Positions 43,645 through 52,470 of a DNA stretch of 54,133 nucleotides are shown piece by piece. This stretch comes from Desulfopila aestuarii DSM 18488 (GTDB lineage: Bacteria; Desulfobacterota; Desulfobulbia; Desulfobulbales; Desulfocapsaceae). The stretch is from NCBI GenBank assembly GCA_945863875.1, contig CAMBBS010000030.1, positions 1 to 54,133 of the forward strand, read 5' to 3'. Position numbers and translations under genes: made by a program. The notes under the pieces are model-generated. The model was not told the origin of the DNA. It ran no database searches and was given only the letters and a program-made list of their open reading frames with translations. Every line of letters begins with the position of its first letter. The stretch's first letter is position 1.

Positions 43645-44927
43645 CTATTTGCTCTGCAGAAGGTTCGGAGTTCCCGGTTCGCCCGGAAGCCAGACATCAC
43701 GCAGTTCCTCGCAGAGATCTTCCCGCTCATTTTCTCCAAGTACCCCAAGAGACAGGGCGAGAAAAACCCAGAGATTGCTCACAGAGAACCCGCCATTGAA
43801 ATGATGCGACAAGTCGTGAATCTATGCATGGCAGTTGTGGCAGGGAGTAATACAGTATCTCACTCCGGTGTCCATAATCTGCTCAAATTTTATTTTGCCA
43901 TACAAATGCCGTTCTTCGTTACAACCTGACTGTAGCTAACCGCCACCACCTCCGCAGCAGTAATTATTCGACTTATTCGGCGTCATGTCGATAAAATTAT
44001 CCTTACCCACGCAAGCCTTCACGACGAAGCGAAGGTCGTCGGCATAGACATCACCGTATTCCTTGCGTACCTGGTTGCAGGGATCCTGTACGGTAAAACG
44101 CATTTTACGATCCGTGTTCCATGCGCTGCTCGGTTTAAGTCTACCTTCCCTGATCCTTTTGGCGTAGTAGTGTACGACTATTTTGACATTGAGTTCGGGA
44201 TAGATTTTGAACCGGCGGATACCCTGATTGACTGAGAAGGTGGAATGGCCGCACTCGGTGTTCAGATACACCCGGCAGCCGAGCTCCTCCGCCTTTTTCA
44301 TCGTAACTTCGGTAAGCTGCTGCCAGCCATGGTCATCGGCGAGGAACATGCAATAATTTTCGCCGGCCCAGGCGGCGCTGCCATAGGTCCAGTCGGCACC
44401 GGCGAGGTGGAGGATCTTCCACAGAGGGACAATTCCTTTGGCAATGACGCAGGCTCACGGGAGTTTTGACTGAGAAAGAAGGTTGCACCCTGCTTGTCGA
44501 TCGGCGCCTGCAGGTTCTCCCACCCCGGTTGTGTCTGCCGGACCTCTTCCAGGGCATCTTCAACAACAAAACGAAAGTCGTCTGGAGGCGTGCCGGTGGG
44601 ACGATCTTCACGAGGCCATAAAAGCCTGCGGCCTTCCATGATCAGCCCGGCGATGTTGATCTCCATGGGACAGACATAGCTGCACCGCATACACATGGAA
44701 CATAACCAGACCCATTTGTGAACAGTGAACGTATCATCCATGCCCATGGCCGCCATGCGCAGAAATTTACAGGGATCCATATCCAGAAGCCGGGTGGCGG
44801 GATAACCGGACCCACATGCACCACAGGTCAGACAGAGGTTGACATTGCCGCCCTCCGGCAATTCTTGCCGGACCTTGTCCAGAAAAGTCTCACGTTTTGC
44901 TGCATTGATTCGCAATCCTTTGCCCAT
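43645..44927 (-). pseudogene. decayed paralogue of the GlpC-like/HdrD-like Fe-S protein
   Basis: Residue by residue this follows the GlpC-like protein at 18118: CLTCGACGSG, CSMCMRCSYVCP, TVQDPCNQVRK, NYCCGGGGG, TPCHNCH. Three lesions break it: a frameshift near 44430, TAG at 43936-43938 just after the CCG glycine run, and TAG at 43822-43824 after CHNCHA. One Fe-S ligand is already lost (GCP to GYP). All stops are TAG, not TGA, so selenocysteine recoding does not rescue it. The start is behind GAGGAAAAACC. The tRNA-Sec-like tRNA lies directly downstream. Confidence 0.88.
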
Positions 44928-45013
44928 GGTTTTTCCTCAATATGTCGCGCACCGACTTTTCCAGCCCCGCTCTCTGTCGTGACGGCTCCTATTGCTCCGG
45001 GAAGAAGATGAGA

Positions 45014-45310
45014 TCAGCAGCCACAGCCTCCCGATCCGCAGGAACCGGAACTGCAGCCACCGCCTGCCCCAGGCAGTGGATTGGTGCAGCTGATACTGAA
45101 TCCAGAACGACTACCGGCATCGTAATAATCAACTTTAATACTGCCGCACTGCTCGAGAAGGTTCTTTTCAACGAGAAAGGTCAGACCCTGTTGTTGGAAA
45201 AGTTTATCCGTGGCCTTTTCTTCATCCAAAGCCAGGCCAAGCGAAGGACCTGCACAGCCCCCCTGCATCAGTGCAACCCTGAGGGCTGAAGAGATATTGT
45301 TGGTCTGCAT
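45014..45310 (-). pseudogene. HesB/IscA-like protein with disrupted N-terminus
   Basis: 98 residues from ATG 45310 show the HesB-like core: LRVALMQGGCAGPSLGLALDE, TFLVEKNLLEQCGSI, a SRSGFSISC strand and a Cys/Gly-rich tail ending GSGGCGC. Some homologues of this group are selenoproteins in deltaproteobacteria; here all positions are Cys. The expected start, ATG 45330 behind GAGGAA, begins MLEV but is out of frame by 20 nt with the core, as if a small deletion had removed the first helix. It may be a pseudogene or may use ATG 45310. It probably handles Fe-S or selenium/sulfur when intact. Confidence 0.65.
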
Positions 45311-45527
45311 ATATTCGCTACTTCCAGCATGCTGATTCCTCGATGTTAGTTTTCTACTTCGTAAAATTAATGTAGTTAGCAAAGTGTCCGGGTGATCCTG
45401 GGCAACTGAGCCAAGAATCACAGCGTACGGAAAGTACGTTATCAACCTGGATATCTGCAGTCAAGAAGGTGCTTTCGATATTTTCGATATTATATACAGG
45501 TATTTTCTATTAACTAGACAGTCGATC

Positions 45528-45571
45528 AAAAAAGATCAAGCCCGCGCCTGAAAGCAGCCGCCGGCTTGATC
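45528..45571 (-). terminator. rho-independent terminator of the AhpD-like gene
   Basis: GATCAAGCC (45534-45542) pairs with GGCTTGATC (45563-45571); an A run at 45528-45533 gives TTTTTT after the stem on the minus strand. It starts 2 nt beyond the stop of the AhpD-like gene. Confidence 0.8.
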
Positions 45572-45572
45572 G

Positions 45573-45917
45573 CTATTTCCTGTCAAATTCTTCCAAACAC
45601 TCGAGCAGCAGCGTCGCACTGGAACCAAGTGCCGGCCCACCACCAAAAACCAAGGCCATTCCTGCCGCCTCCATTATTTCTGCACGGGTGCAGCCCGCTT
45701 CCAGAGCTTTTTGACAATGGACAGCGATACATTCCGGGCAACGTGAGTAGAGTGCCACAGCAATGGCCACCAACTCTTTTTCTCTGTAGGTTAGCGCGCC
45801 ATCTTTTGCCGCGATTCCCATAAAGTTGACCATGGCTGGAATGGTTTCGGGCATGGCCTCCGCCAACACGCCCATGCCTTTTTTGAATTGCTGCACTAAT
45901 TCTCTCGCTTTTGCCAT
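45573..45917 (-). CDS. carboxymuconolactone decarboxylase/AhpD-like protein
   Basis: A 114-residue helical protein of the CMD/AhpD family with the redox motif SRCPECIAVHCQKAL (CxxC then His), followed by EIMEAAGMALVFGGGPAL. Family members act as alkylhydroperoxidases or peroxidase-reductase partners; the CxxC is the active site. ATG 45917 is chosen over the longer frame because GAGGT stands 7 nt ahead. It is monocistronic with its own terminator. Confidence 0.85.
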   Translation of the reverse strand: MAKARELVQQFKKGMGVLAEAMPETIPAMVNFMGIAAKDGALTYREKELVAIAVALYSRCPECIAVHCQKALEAGCTRAEIMEAAGMALVFGGGPALGSSATLLLECLEEFDRK

Positions 45918-46464
45918 TTCAATTACCTCGATTGTTATTTTGACTCCCATAAAATTTGAGACTGCTGCCCCATAAGTCCCTGAGAAACTCTTAAAAATAA
46001 AATCCGCTCAAGGCAACAGCTCACCAGACAGATTCCGCAAGGCCATCTGCATAGACTGTGTTTAGAACAAAGTCCAAAATAACTCAAATAGGAAATTACT
46101 ATTACTAATAGGTCAATTATCACTGCGGCGAACTGCTGCTCTTTTGAGTATTCAGAGAGAAAGACGAATAAAAACCGGAGGAAAATGAAAAAGACAGCTA
46201 CAGCCTGAAACCGTAACTACCTTATATTATGTTAAATATATGCTGAATGGACAAGAAATCGAACCAGGGCCAACTCTTCTGGCTATGACGCCTAGAGGAA
46301 TTCTAGTTGTTATTATCCTTGAGTCGATATATTTTTACGAAATCCCTAAGAATTTTTCTTGGATAATTCATATTGGTGACAAGCAGATCTTATTCCACAA
46401 GATGAAGATCGGCCACCAAAACTGCATCTCTGATGCGCTTCGTTTCAATGAGGAACACTGCATT
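45918..46464. other. intergenic region before the universal stress protein gene
   Basis: About 550 bases between the divergent AhpD-like and Usp genes. An upstream extension of the Usp frame exists to 46240 but has no homologous character. I see no RNA gene or repeat here; promoters of both genes should lie in it. Confidence 0.4.
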
Positions 46465-46983
46465 ATGTCGAACGAATACAAAACGATTCTGTTTACTTCA
46501 AATCTTTCCACGGCCAGTCGTGTTGCTTTCAAACAAGCCGCCATGCTGGCGGCTCGCTTTGACGCAAAGCTTGTTTTGCTCCATGTTATGGAAGGACCTT
46601 CCAGCAGTTATGAAGGCTATGTGGCTAGTGTCTTTGGTCATGATAAGTGGCAGCAAGTATTAAAAAACAACAGGGAAGAAGCCAAGCATGCCCTTGTCGG
46701 CAAAGTGACTCCTAAACAAATCGTGCGGACAGCTCTTAGCGAATTCTGCAAGGAGAACAAAAGAGAAGACGAAAACTACGTCATCCCCAACTATGAGATT
46801 GTGGTCAAAGATGGAGATGTGATCGAGGTGATCCTTAAGCAAGCAGCTGAATTTAAATGCGATCTGATTGTCATGGGTGCCGGCGAGGGGTTATTGTCCG
46901 GGATTTCCGTTGGCAATCATATAAAATCGGTACTGAAAAAATCAAAAGTCCCGGTTCTGGTTGTACCTGTAAACGTTGGTTAA
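46465..46983 (+). CDS. universal stress protein (UspA family)
   Basis: A 172-residue UspA-fold protein: YKTILFTSNLSTASRVAFKQA at the N-terminus, KLVLLHVME, a middle insertion, then DLIVMGAGEGLLSG and the ATP-binding-type tail GNHIKSVLKKSKVPVLVVPV. The frame opens at 46240, but homology begins at ATG 46465 (GAGGAA 10 nt ahead). Such proteins bind ATP and help cells through starvation or stress. A strong terminator follows. Confidence 0.87.
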   Translation: MSNEYKTILFTSNLSTASRVAFKQAAMLAARFDAKLVLLHVMEGPSSSYEGYVASVFGHDKWQQVLKNNREEAKHALVGKVTPKQIVRTALSEFCKENKREDENYVIPNYEIVVKDGDVIEVILKQAAEFKCDLIVMGAGEGLLSGISVGNHIKSVLKKSKVPVLVVPVNVG

Positions 46984-47002
46984 AGGACAGATCCGGAAAA
47001 AC

Positions 47003-47048
47003 AAAAAGAGGCAGGAGTCAATTTATGCAATAACTTCTGCCTCTTTTC
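47003..47048 (+). terminator. rho-independent terminator of the universal stress protein gene
   Basis: AAAAGAGGCAG (47004-47014) pairs with CTGCCTCTTTT (47037-47047), extended inward by three pairs around a loop of about 16 nt; T bases end the stem. It lies 20 nt after the Usp stop. It may also serve the minus strand. Confidence 0.75.
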
Positions 47049-47132
47049 GATTAGGCAAAGGGTTGATCCCGCCTAGTGGAAGACGGGAATTATTGGCTAT
47101 AATATGCAGTGCATACAGTGCGTTTCCGCACG

Positions 47133-48662
47133 CTACAGCATCCGGGCCGGAGGTTTCGCAGGTTTTTGATGATCCCGATCGAGGTGAAAGTTGATCCATG
47201 AAGAGGTGCCTTTTAATTCCCAGAGCCGGGGAGGGACAAATGCGCAGGTGAGTTTTTCCGCCTCGCCATGTTGTTTCATCCGCCGGTAGGCCCGTACCCA
47301 GACACAGAGTTTGTCGGTATTCACCTCACAGAAACCATCCTTGCTGCCCCCGCAGGCGCCATTCCGCGTATGCTTTGGGCATCCCGACTCGGGGCAGAGA
47401 AAGCCCACGTGCTGGATACCGCAATCCCCGCAGCTCTTGCAGGAGAGCATCAGCTTTTTAAATGGGTCCTCGAAAAAGACTTTCAACAGCCAAGATGCCT
47501 TGTTTTTCTCCAGAGAGCGGGAAATTCTCTTATACATCGGGGCAAGAGAGGCACCTTTGTCGAAAAAGAGATCATGGGCGGCACGCAGGAAAAGATAGTG
47601 GCAGTTTTCGGTGAGCTTGACCGTTATGGTATCTTTGCCGGGAAGAACCGCTGTTGCGGTTGTCTGTTGTTTTGTCGGTTGTTTATAGAGGTAAAAACGA
47701 TTCGGTTCGTTCTCGCGAAATTCTTCGATATAGTCTTGCCAGTTATGTTCAATCACCGCCATCCGGTCGAGAATCTTACCGACGTCCTCGAAGCCGCCAT
47801 GGATGCCGCCGAGGTGAATACCCTTATAGCCGATTCCTTTTAAAACCACACCCAGCCTCGCCGTCCGCTCTATGGCCTGCGGCATGCCCCCACCGTGCTG
47901 TTCCCATTCCCGCAACACCGTCTTGCAGAGCCTGTCGGTGACGTGGACACCGGGAACTCTGCCGGCATGCATCGCCCGGGCCGATCGTTTATCGAGCAGA
48001 TAGAGCGAGGCAAGAACCGGGGTATCGATGTTCTTGTCTCTGTTATACTGCAGCAGCTCTTCATATTTATCGATATCGTAGCCCAGCTGGGTGATGGCAA
48101 AAGAAGCCCCCGCTTCAATTTTCCGTTCCATTTTCTTGTACTGGACCCAGGCCTCGGCTTCGGTATACTTAAATGGCGAGACGGCACAGCCGGTGACAAA
48201 TATACTGGAATGGCCCGACCGTATCAGCCGTTTGTTGAGGTCTTTCAGCATCGAGGTAAGAATGACCGAATCAAAGTCAAAGACAGGTAAACCAACCCCG
48301 CCGAATCCCTTGCCGGAATAGTCGCCGGTCAGGGCCAGAATGTTTTTCATGCCCATATGGGCAAGCTGCAGCGCCCGGCTTTCCATGCCGACCCGATTGG
48401 TGTCCCGACAGGTGAAATGGACAATAACATCCATCCCATTATTGAGGATTTCATGGCCAAGGGCATCGGGACTCAGTGCGGGATTGCCGCCGGGGTTATC
48501 CGTTATCGACACCGCGGTGATTCTCCCGTCCGTGGAGGCATCTTTGGAAATTCCGGTAATAGTGTCAATGGTTCTGCCACTCGATTCGCGGCCGGGAACC
48601 AGTTCGAGAGTTACGACAAATTTATCCGGAATTGAAATGTCATCATGGAAATTGTGAAGCAC
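47133..48662 (-). CDS. metF: methylenetetrahydrofolate reductase with Cys-rich C-terminal domain
   Basis: A 509-residue protein. The MTHFR TIM barrel fills about residues 20-290 (VVTLELVPGRESSG, AVSITDNPGGNPALSPD, NILALTGDYSGKG, SFAITQLGYD). A C-terminal extension carries a cysteine cluster (CKSCGDCG, FLCPESGCPKHTRNG, ACGG, FCEV), the MTHFR_C module of acetogen- and sulfate-reducer-type enzymes related to MetV. GTG 48662 behind AAGGAG is preferred over the in-frame ATG 48725. It reduces methylene-THF to methyl-THF, for methionine synthesis or the Wood-Ljungdahl pathway. Confidence 0.85.
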   Translation of the reverse strand: MLHNFHDDISIPDKFVVTLELVPGRESSGRTIDTITGISKDASTDGRITAVSITDNPGGNPALSPDALGHEILNNGMDVIVHFTCRDTNRVGMESRALQLAHMGMKNILALTGDYSGKGFGGVGLPVFDFDSVILTSMLKDLNKRLIRSGHSSIFVTGCAVSPFKYTEAEAWVQYKKMERKIEAGASFAITQLGYDIDKYEELLQYNRDKNIDTPVLASLYLLDKRSARAMHAGRVPGVHVTDRLCKTVLREWEQHGGGMPQAIERTARLGVVLKGIGYKGIHLGGIHGGFEDVGKILDRMAVIEHNWQDYIEEFRENEPNRFYLYKQPTKQQTTATAVLPGKDTITVKLTENCHYLFLRAAHDLFFDKGASLAPMYKRISRSLEKNKASWLLKVFFEDPFKKLMLSCKSCGDCGIQHVGFLCPESGCPKHTRNGACGGSKDGFCEVNTDKLCVWVRAYRRMKQHGEAEKLTCAFVPPRLWELKGTSSWINFHLDRDHQKPAKPPARML

Positions 48663-49042
48663 GGTACTATCTCCTTGTTGAACCCGGCAGGCGCGGTAAA
48701 GCTTCGCATTGCTGCCGGTAATCATGCATATCCTGCCTCCGGATATGTCGGAAAGGATACCAAAATCCCTATCACATTATTTTATCCGATATATCCGGTG
48801 CGCTGCGCATCTTCTCGTTAAGAATTTACAGTAATAATTCTCAACCTTAGCTTGCAATATACATCGTATATCACGAAAGTATAGAGATTTACGTCACATT
48901 ATGGCAATAAAACAATACTATATTTTTTATGACGCTTGTCATATTATTTGATGGGAAAGAGATGCAGACAGAAGTTTAAAGGGTTACGGTGTCTTGCAAT
49001 GTGGTATTCTTTGACAAATGGTCAAAACCTGGCACAAAGAAA
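48663..49042. other. intergenic region between metF and the serB terminator
   Basis: About 380 bases, AT-rich, with several AT runs that could be promoters for metF. No open frame with protein-like character and no obvious riboswitch are visible. A plus-strand frame that crosses into serB is judged a shadow. Confidence 0.4.
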
Positions 49043-49085
49043 GCGCCTCCTTCTTTCCCAAACAGGGGAAGAAGGAGGCGTTTTA
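49043..49085 (-). terminator. rho-independent terminator of serB
   Basis: A 16-bp stem (49044-49059 with 49065-49080, one G-T pair) with a 5-nt AAACA-side loop. It begins directly after the serB stop on the minus strand and is followed by a T-rich run there; on the plus strand it also ends in TTTT. Confidence 0.85.
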
Positions 49086-49961
49086 AAAATTTCCATACCC
49101 TTGTGCATAGAGAAGAGCGGTCAGATCGCCATGAATAATATTGTTTGCCACCCGGTCCTTCAGATAAGGTTTTGGATGATAGCCGACACCCAATCCCGCA
49201 GCGCTTATCATGGCCAGATCATTGGCCCCGTCGCCAATAGCCAGAGTCTGTGCGACATCCAGGCCATACTTTTCCCGGTAATATTGGAGAAAAGTGAGCT
49301 TGGAGTGATGGTCAAGAATCGGCTCGCACACCTTGCCGGTCAAGCGGCCTGCACGAATTTCAAGGGTGTTGCCATGACTGACCTGAAAACCAAGTTTTGC
49401 CGCGACTGCTTGGGTAAAACAGGTAAATCCGCCGGACGCGAGTACACACCGGGCTCCATGGCGGCGCATTACGGTCACGAGAAGTTCCGCACCGGGCATC
49501 GGCTGAATGGCGGCAAGAGTGATTCGTAATGCCTCTTCCGGCAGGTTTTCCAGCATCGCCACCCTGTGGCGCAAGGCTGTCTGGAAATCGAGCTCTCCCC
49601 GCATCGCCCGGTCGGTAATTGCAGCTATTTTTTCTTTTAAACCGCATTGCGCGGCAAGCTCATCGATGGTTTCACCAACGACCATGGTATTATCCATGTC
49701 AGCGACGAGGAGCATCTTCCGCCTGGTCTGATCATCAGGAACAATGAAGAAATCAAGCCGATCTCTAGCGAAAAGTGATTCCAGCTGGAGACATACACCA
49801 CGCTCCGGCCACCCAGATACGTGTACATCTGCGGCCTTGCCGGGAGACAGCCAGCGAATCCGGCCTATCTTCATGGGAAGACATTGTTCCACTTCCAGCA
49901 AGTGCCTGCTTAAAAGCGGTCTTTCTTTGTCGGAAGAGACCAGGGTAAGAATACAGTCCAT
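49083..49961 (-). CDS. serB: phosphoserine phosphatase
   Basis: A 292-residue HAD-family enzyme for the last step of serine synthesis. An N-terminal regulatory part of about 85 residues precedes the catalytic core. The core has motif I DMDNTMVVGETIDE (nucleophile Asp), motif II VLASGGFTCF and motif III/IV GDGANDLAMI. The usual SerB Met-Thr-Cys context reads MVVGE, so it is slightly atypical. The start is ATG 49961. A strong terminator follows. Confidence 0.88.
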   Translation of the reverse strand: MDCILTLVSSDKERPLLSRHLLEVEQCLPMKIGRIRWLSPGKAADVHVSGWPERGVCLQLESLFARDRLDFFIVPDDQTRRKMLLVADMDNTMVVGETIDELAAQCGLKEKIAAITDRAMRGELDFQTALRHRVAMLENLPEEALRITLAAIQPMPGAELLVTVMRRHGARCVLASGGFTCFTQAVAAKLGFQVSHGNTLEIRAGRLTGKVCEPILDHHSKLTFLQYYREKYGLDVAQTLAIGDGANDLAMISAAGLGVGYHPKPYLKDRVANNIIHGDLTALLYAQGYGNF

Positions 49962-50048
49962 AGTGGATAACTTAAAGTTTACATTTAATTTTTATGATGT
50001 TTCGCCACAGGGCAATATCTGTTTCGAGAAAAAACCATCCGTCGCGTT

Positions 50049-50666
50049 TCATAGCCAGAATTGTCTCAGCCATTTCCAGGGAAATAACATCGATACCCGC
50101 CGGCGATACCGGCGATAGCTGTCACCATATTGGGCGACAATCTTTCTTTCCTCAAGCATTGTGCCGATGACCAGGTAGATACTCAGGATACAAGCGGCAA
50201 GAAAGACCGGCTGCGGATACTCCGGCAAGATTGACCAGAGTAAAATCAGCGATCCAAAATACCATGGATGCCGCGTAATAGCGAAGACTCCCGTTTCGGT
50301 AAACTCTTCGGTGTCGCTCAACAACAGATGCTCCTCCCCGGTGTGCAGCTGTTTCATGCCGAGAACATAGTTCATATCATACTTCTTGGCACCCCCCTTA
50401 AACAGCAAAAACACCAACACGAGGAGAAGAATACGCACAGGGACACCATACCCTTCCCAGGCAAATATCACCGGTTCATCCGCCATTCGGGTGGCAACAA
50501 TCAAGGGAAGGAAAGTGATGAGAGACAGTCCGTTATAAAAAAGACGGTAGTAACGCGTCAGACCGGGCAGGCGGCCTTTGATAAACCCGGCAACAGAGGT
50601 GTCAATCAAGATGGAATGCATGATACACCAGCTTATCCAGAGGACACAGAGTAAACCAACGTTCAT
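50049..50666 (-). CDS. NnrU/ICMT-like membrane methyltransferase-family protein
   Basis: A 205-residue membrane protein with four to five hydrophobic segments. The C-terminal half carries the SAM-binding pattern of isoprenylcysteine/phospholipid methyltransferases: VFAITRHPWYFGSL, then a membrane segment and LEERKIVAQYGDSYRRYRRRVSMLFP. NnrU proteins share this layout. The substrate is unknown. ATG 50666 behind AGGAGAAATTTAC is preferred over the longer frame. Confidence 0.75.
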   Translation of the reverse strand: MNVGLLCVLWISWCIMHSILIDTSVAGFIKGRLPGLTRYYRLFYNGLSLITFLPLIVATRMADEPVIFAWEGYGVPVRILLLVLVFLLFKGGAKKYDMNYVLGMKQLHTGEEHLLLSDTEEFTETGVFAITRHPWYFGSLILLWSILPEYPQPVFLAACILSIYLVIGTMLEERKIVAQYGDSYRRYRRRVSMLFPWKWLRQFWL

Positions 50667-51272
50667 GTAAATTTCTCCTGAGAATGATTTATTAAACACG
50701 TATCGGATGTTGCCTACGGCAAAAAAAACAGGGGGCAGCTGCAATAAGCACGCAGTTGCCGATGCCCGACATTATAACACCTCTCTGTCACAGCATATTC
50801 AGAAAAAGACAGCATGGAACATCTCCAGTTGATTAAATTTTATCCGGAGCAGCACGTGGTAACAGCACACCCTCCCTGATGTTTGTGGTTGTTTTAAAAG
50901 TTTTGCGGCAAGTACCACGATTGAATGATTATATGTTTATCATTGATACAGAATCGCCTGCGCGTCGACTGACCGGCGGGAGGCTTTGTCATGGAACCGA
51001 CGATGACGGCCATACCGGGCCTCTTGCCCAACTATCCCACATAAATATAATGATATTATAACGATAATATCATTATTCGCCCTCCGGCAAATATGCCATA
51101 CCTTTCCTGAAGGTCCCATTAGAATACAATCTACACTCTGGTATACCTTTCGCTATTACACTCTCCAAGAGAAATGCTTAACAGGCCGTTTTTCAGAGGC
51201 TTAAAGCAACACTTCTCAACCTATCCCAACTGGATTTAACCCGGTCAATCCTCATCATGCGGAGGGTATTCT
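50667..51272. other. intergenic region before the decayed FAD gene
   Basis: About 600 bases with no protein-like frame. It holds an AT-rich hairpin (next entry) and otherwise nothing I can name. It lies at the edge of the insertion-sequence graveyard. Confidence 0.4.
51047..51076. repeat. AT-rich perfect hairpin
   Basis: AATGATATTAT (51049-51059) and ATAATATCATT (51064-51074) are perfect inverted repeats around a 4-nt AACG loop, extended by two more A-T pairs. No T run follows. It may be a protein-binding site or the tip of an old insertion end. Confidence 0.55.
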
Positions 51273-51999
51273 GTGGCTTCAGCAGATGTAATTGTTATCA
51301 GCGGCGGTATCGGTGGCGCGGCAACAGCCCTAGGTCTTGTTGAAGAAGGTGCCGAAAAAGTCTTTGATTTTGACGAACATCTCCCCTCACTGCGATTATC
51401 CAGAGGTAATTTGGGCCTCACCTGGTTCATGTGTAAAGGCACCAACAATTCCGTCTATGCCGAGTGGTGCCGCATGGCTACCGAGCAGTGGCCGCAATTT
51501 GCCGCCAGGCTGGAGAAAAAAACCGGCTATCATCTGGAACTGGAATGGACCAGGGGGGCTATTCAGGCCTTTGGCGAAAAACAATACAACACCTACGCCA
51601 CGTCCATAGAATCGCTTAAAGTGGTGTGCACTGAAGTCGGTCTTAACTATCCGGTCAGGATGCTCTGCCGGAAAGAATTCACCGAGCTCCTTCCCGATAT
51701 ACAGGTTGGCGAGGACGTCACCGGCATCATGTGTAAGGTGGATCAGGGCCATGTCAATCCCAAAAAACTCCTCGATGCTGTACGCTGGGCCTTTCAACAA
51801 AAGGGAGGGCACTATTATGGCGCCCACAGCGTGACCGCCATTGTTCCGGAAACGTGTGGCGCAAACGGTAAAAACCAATAAAGTCACCTATAGCTGCGGC
51901 AAGCTGGCTATCGGCGCCGGGCATGGCTCGCAGCGGCTTCTTACCCTGCTGGGACAAAAGCTGCACATCTATCCACAACGCGGCCAGCTGCTTTCCATT
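51273..51999 (+). pseudogene. FAD-dependent oxidoreductase (DAO family), frameshifted and truncated
   Basis: Starts at GTG 51273 behind GGAGGG. The N-terminal dinucleotide fold VIVISGGIGGAATALGLVEE is followed by LRLSRGNLGLTWFMCKGTNNS, DLE-type strands and IMCKVDQGHVNPKKLLDAV. A frameshift near 51850-51880 moves the frame into YSCGKLAIGAGHGSQRLL and IYPQRGQLL. At about 52000 the gene is cut by an ISAzo13-like remnant, and the rest is gone. It probably oxidised a D-amino acid or secondary amine when intact. Confidence 0.75.
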
Positions 52000-52470
52000 G
52001 TCGACGGCCTTCTTCTCTGGTGGGAAGAGTGAAAGCAGGATCTTTGTGATGTGAAACAGTTTGTCATTAATGTAGATAACGGACCGGAATGCAGCGGACG
52101 CCGTACCCAATTCCTGAGGAGGTTGATAGAATTTGCCGATTTGACCGGACTTCGTGTTCGAATTATTTACTACCCTCCTTATCACAGCAAGTACAATGGT
52201 ATTGAACGTTATTGGGCTGGGCTGGAAAAGTCATGGAACGCATATTTATTGGATACTGTGGAGACTGTGTTAAAGCGAGCTGGAAATTTCCTCTGGAAGG
52301 GGTTGCGCACTGTGACACGGTTATTGGAGGCACCATATGAAAAAGGTGTCAAGGTATGTGGCGATGAAAAAACAGATCTTGAAAAACGATTGCATCGCTC
52401 AATATTTCTAACATGGTGGGATATAACAATTTCCCCTAAAACAGTAAATATGTACTTTCTGAATCCCTAA
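52000..52470 (+). mobile_element. ISAzo13-family transposase remnant (C-terminal part)
   Basis: From about 52000 the frame reads DGLLLWWEE, then a stop, then VKQFVINVDNGPECSGRRTQF, IIYYPPYHSKYNGIERYWAGLEK and later SIFLTWWDITISP. The DNGPE and the SKYN-IERYW block are the second and third catalytic stretches of ISAzo13-type DDE transposases. The N-terminal half is missing and an early stop breaks it, so it is inactive. It interrupts the FAD gene. Confidence 0.8.

Noticed and set aside
43532-43804. 90-codon plus-strand frame beside yedF
   Set aside because: It is the antisense of the tRNA and of the end of the decayed Fe-S gene, with no protein-like pattern.
43645-44927. Possible selenocysteine readthrough rescuing the broken Fe-S gene
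   Set aside because: Both stops are TAG and there is also a frameshift, so Sec recoding cannot restore it.
48936-49529. 197-codon plus-strand frame overlapping serB
   Set aside because: Crosses the serB terminator hairpin and runs opposite serB; no recognisable motif.
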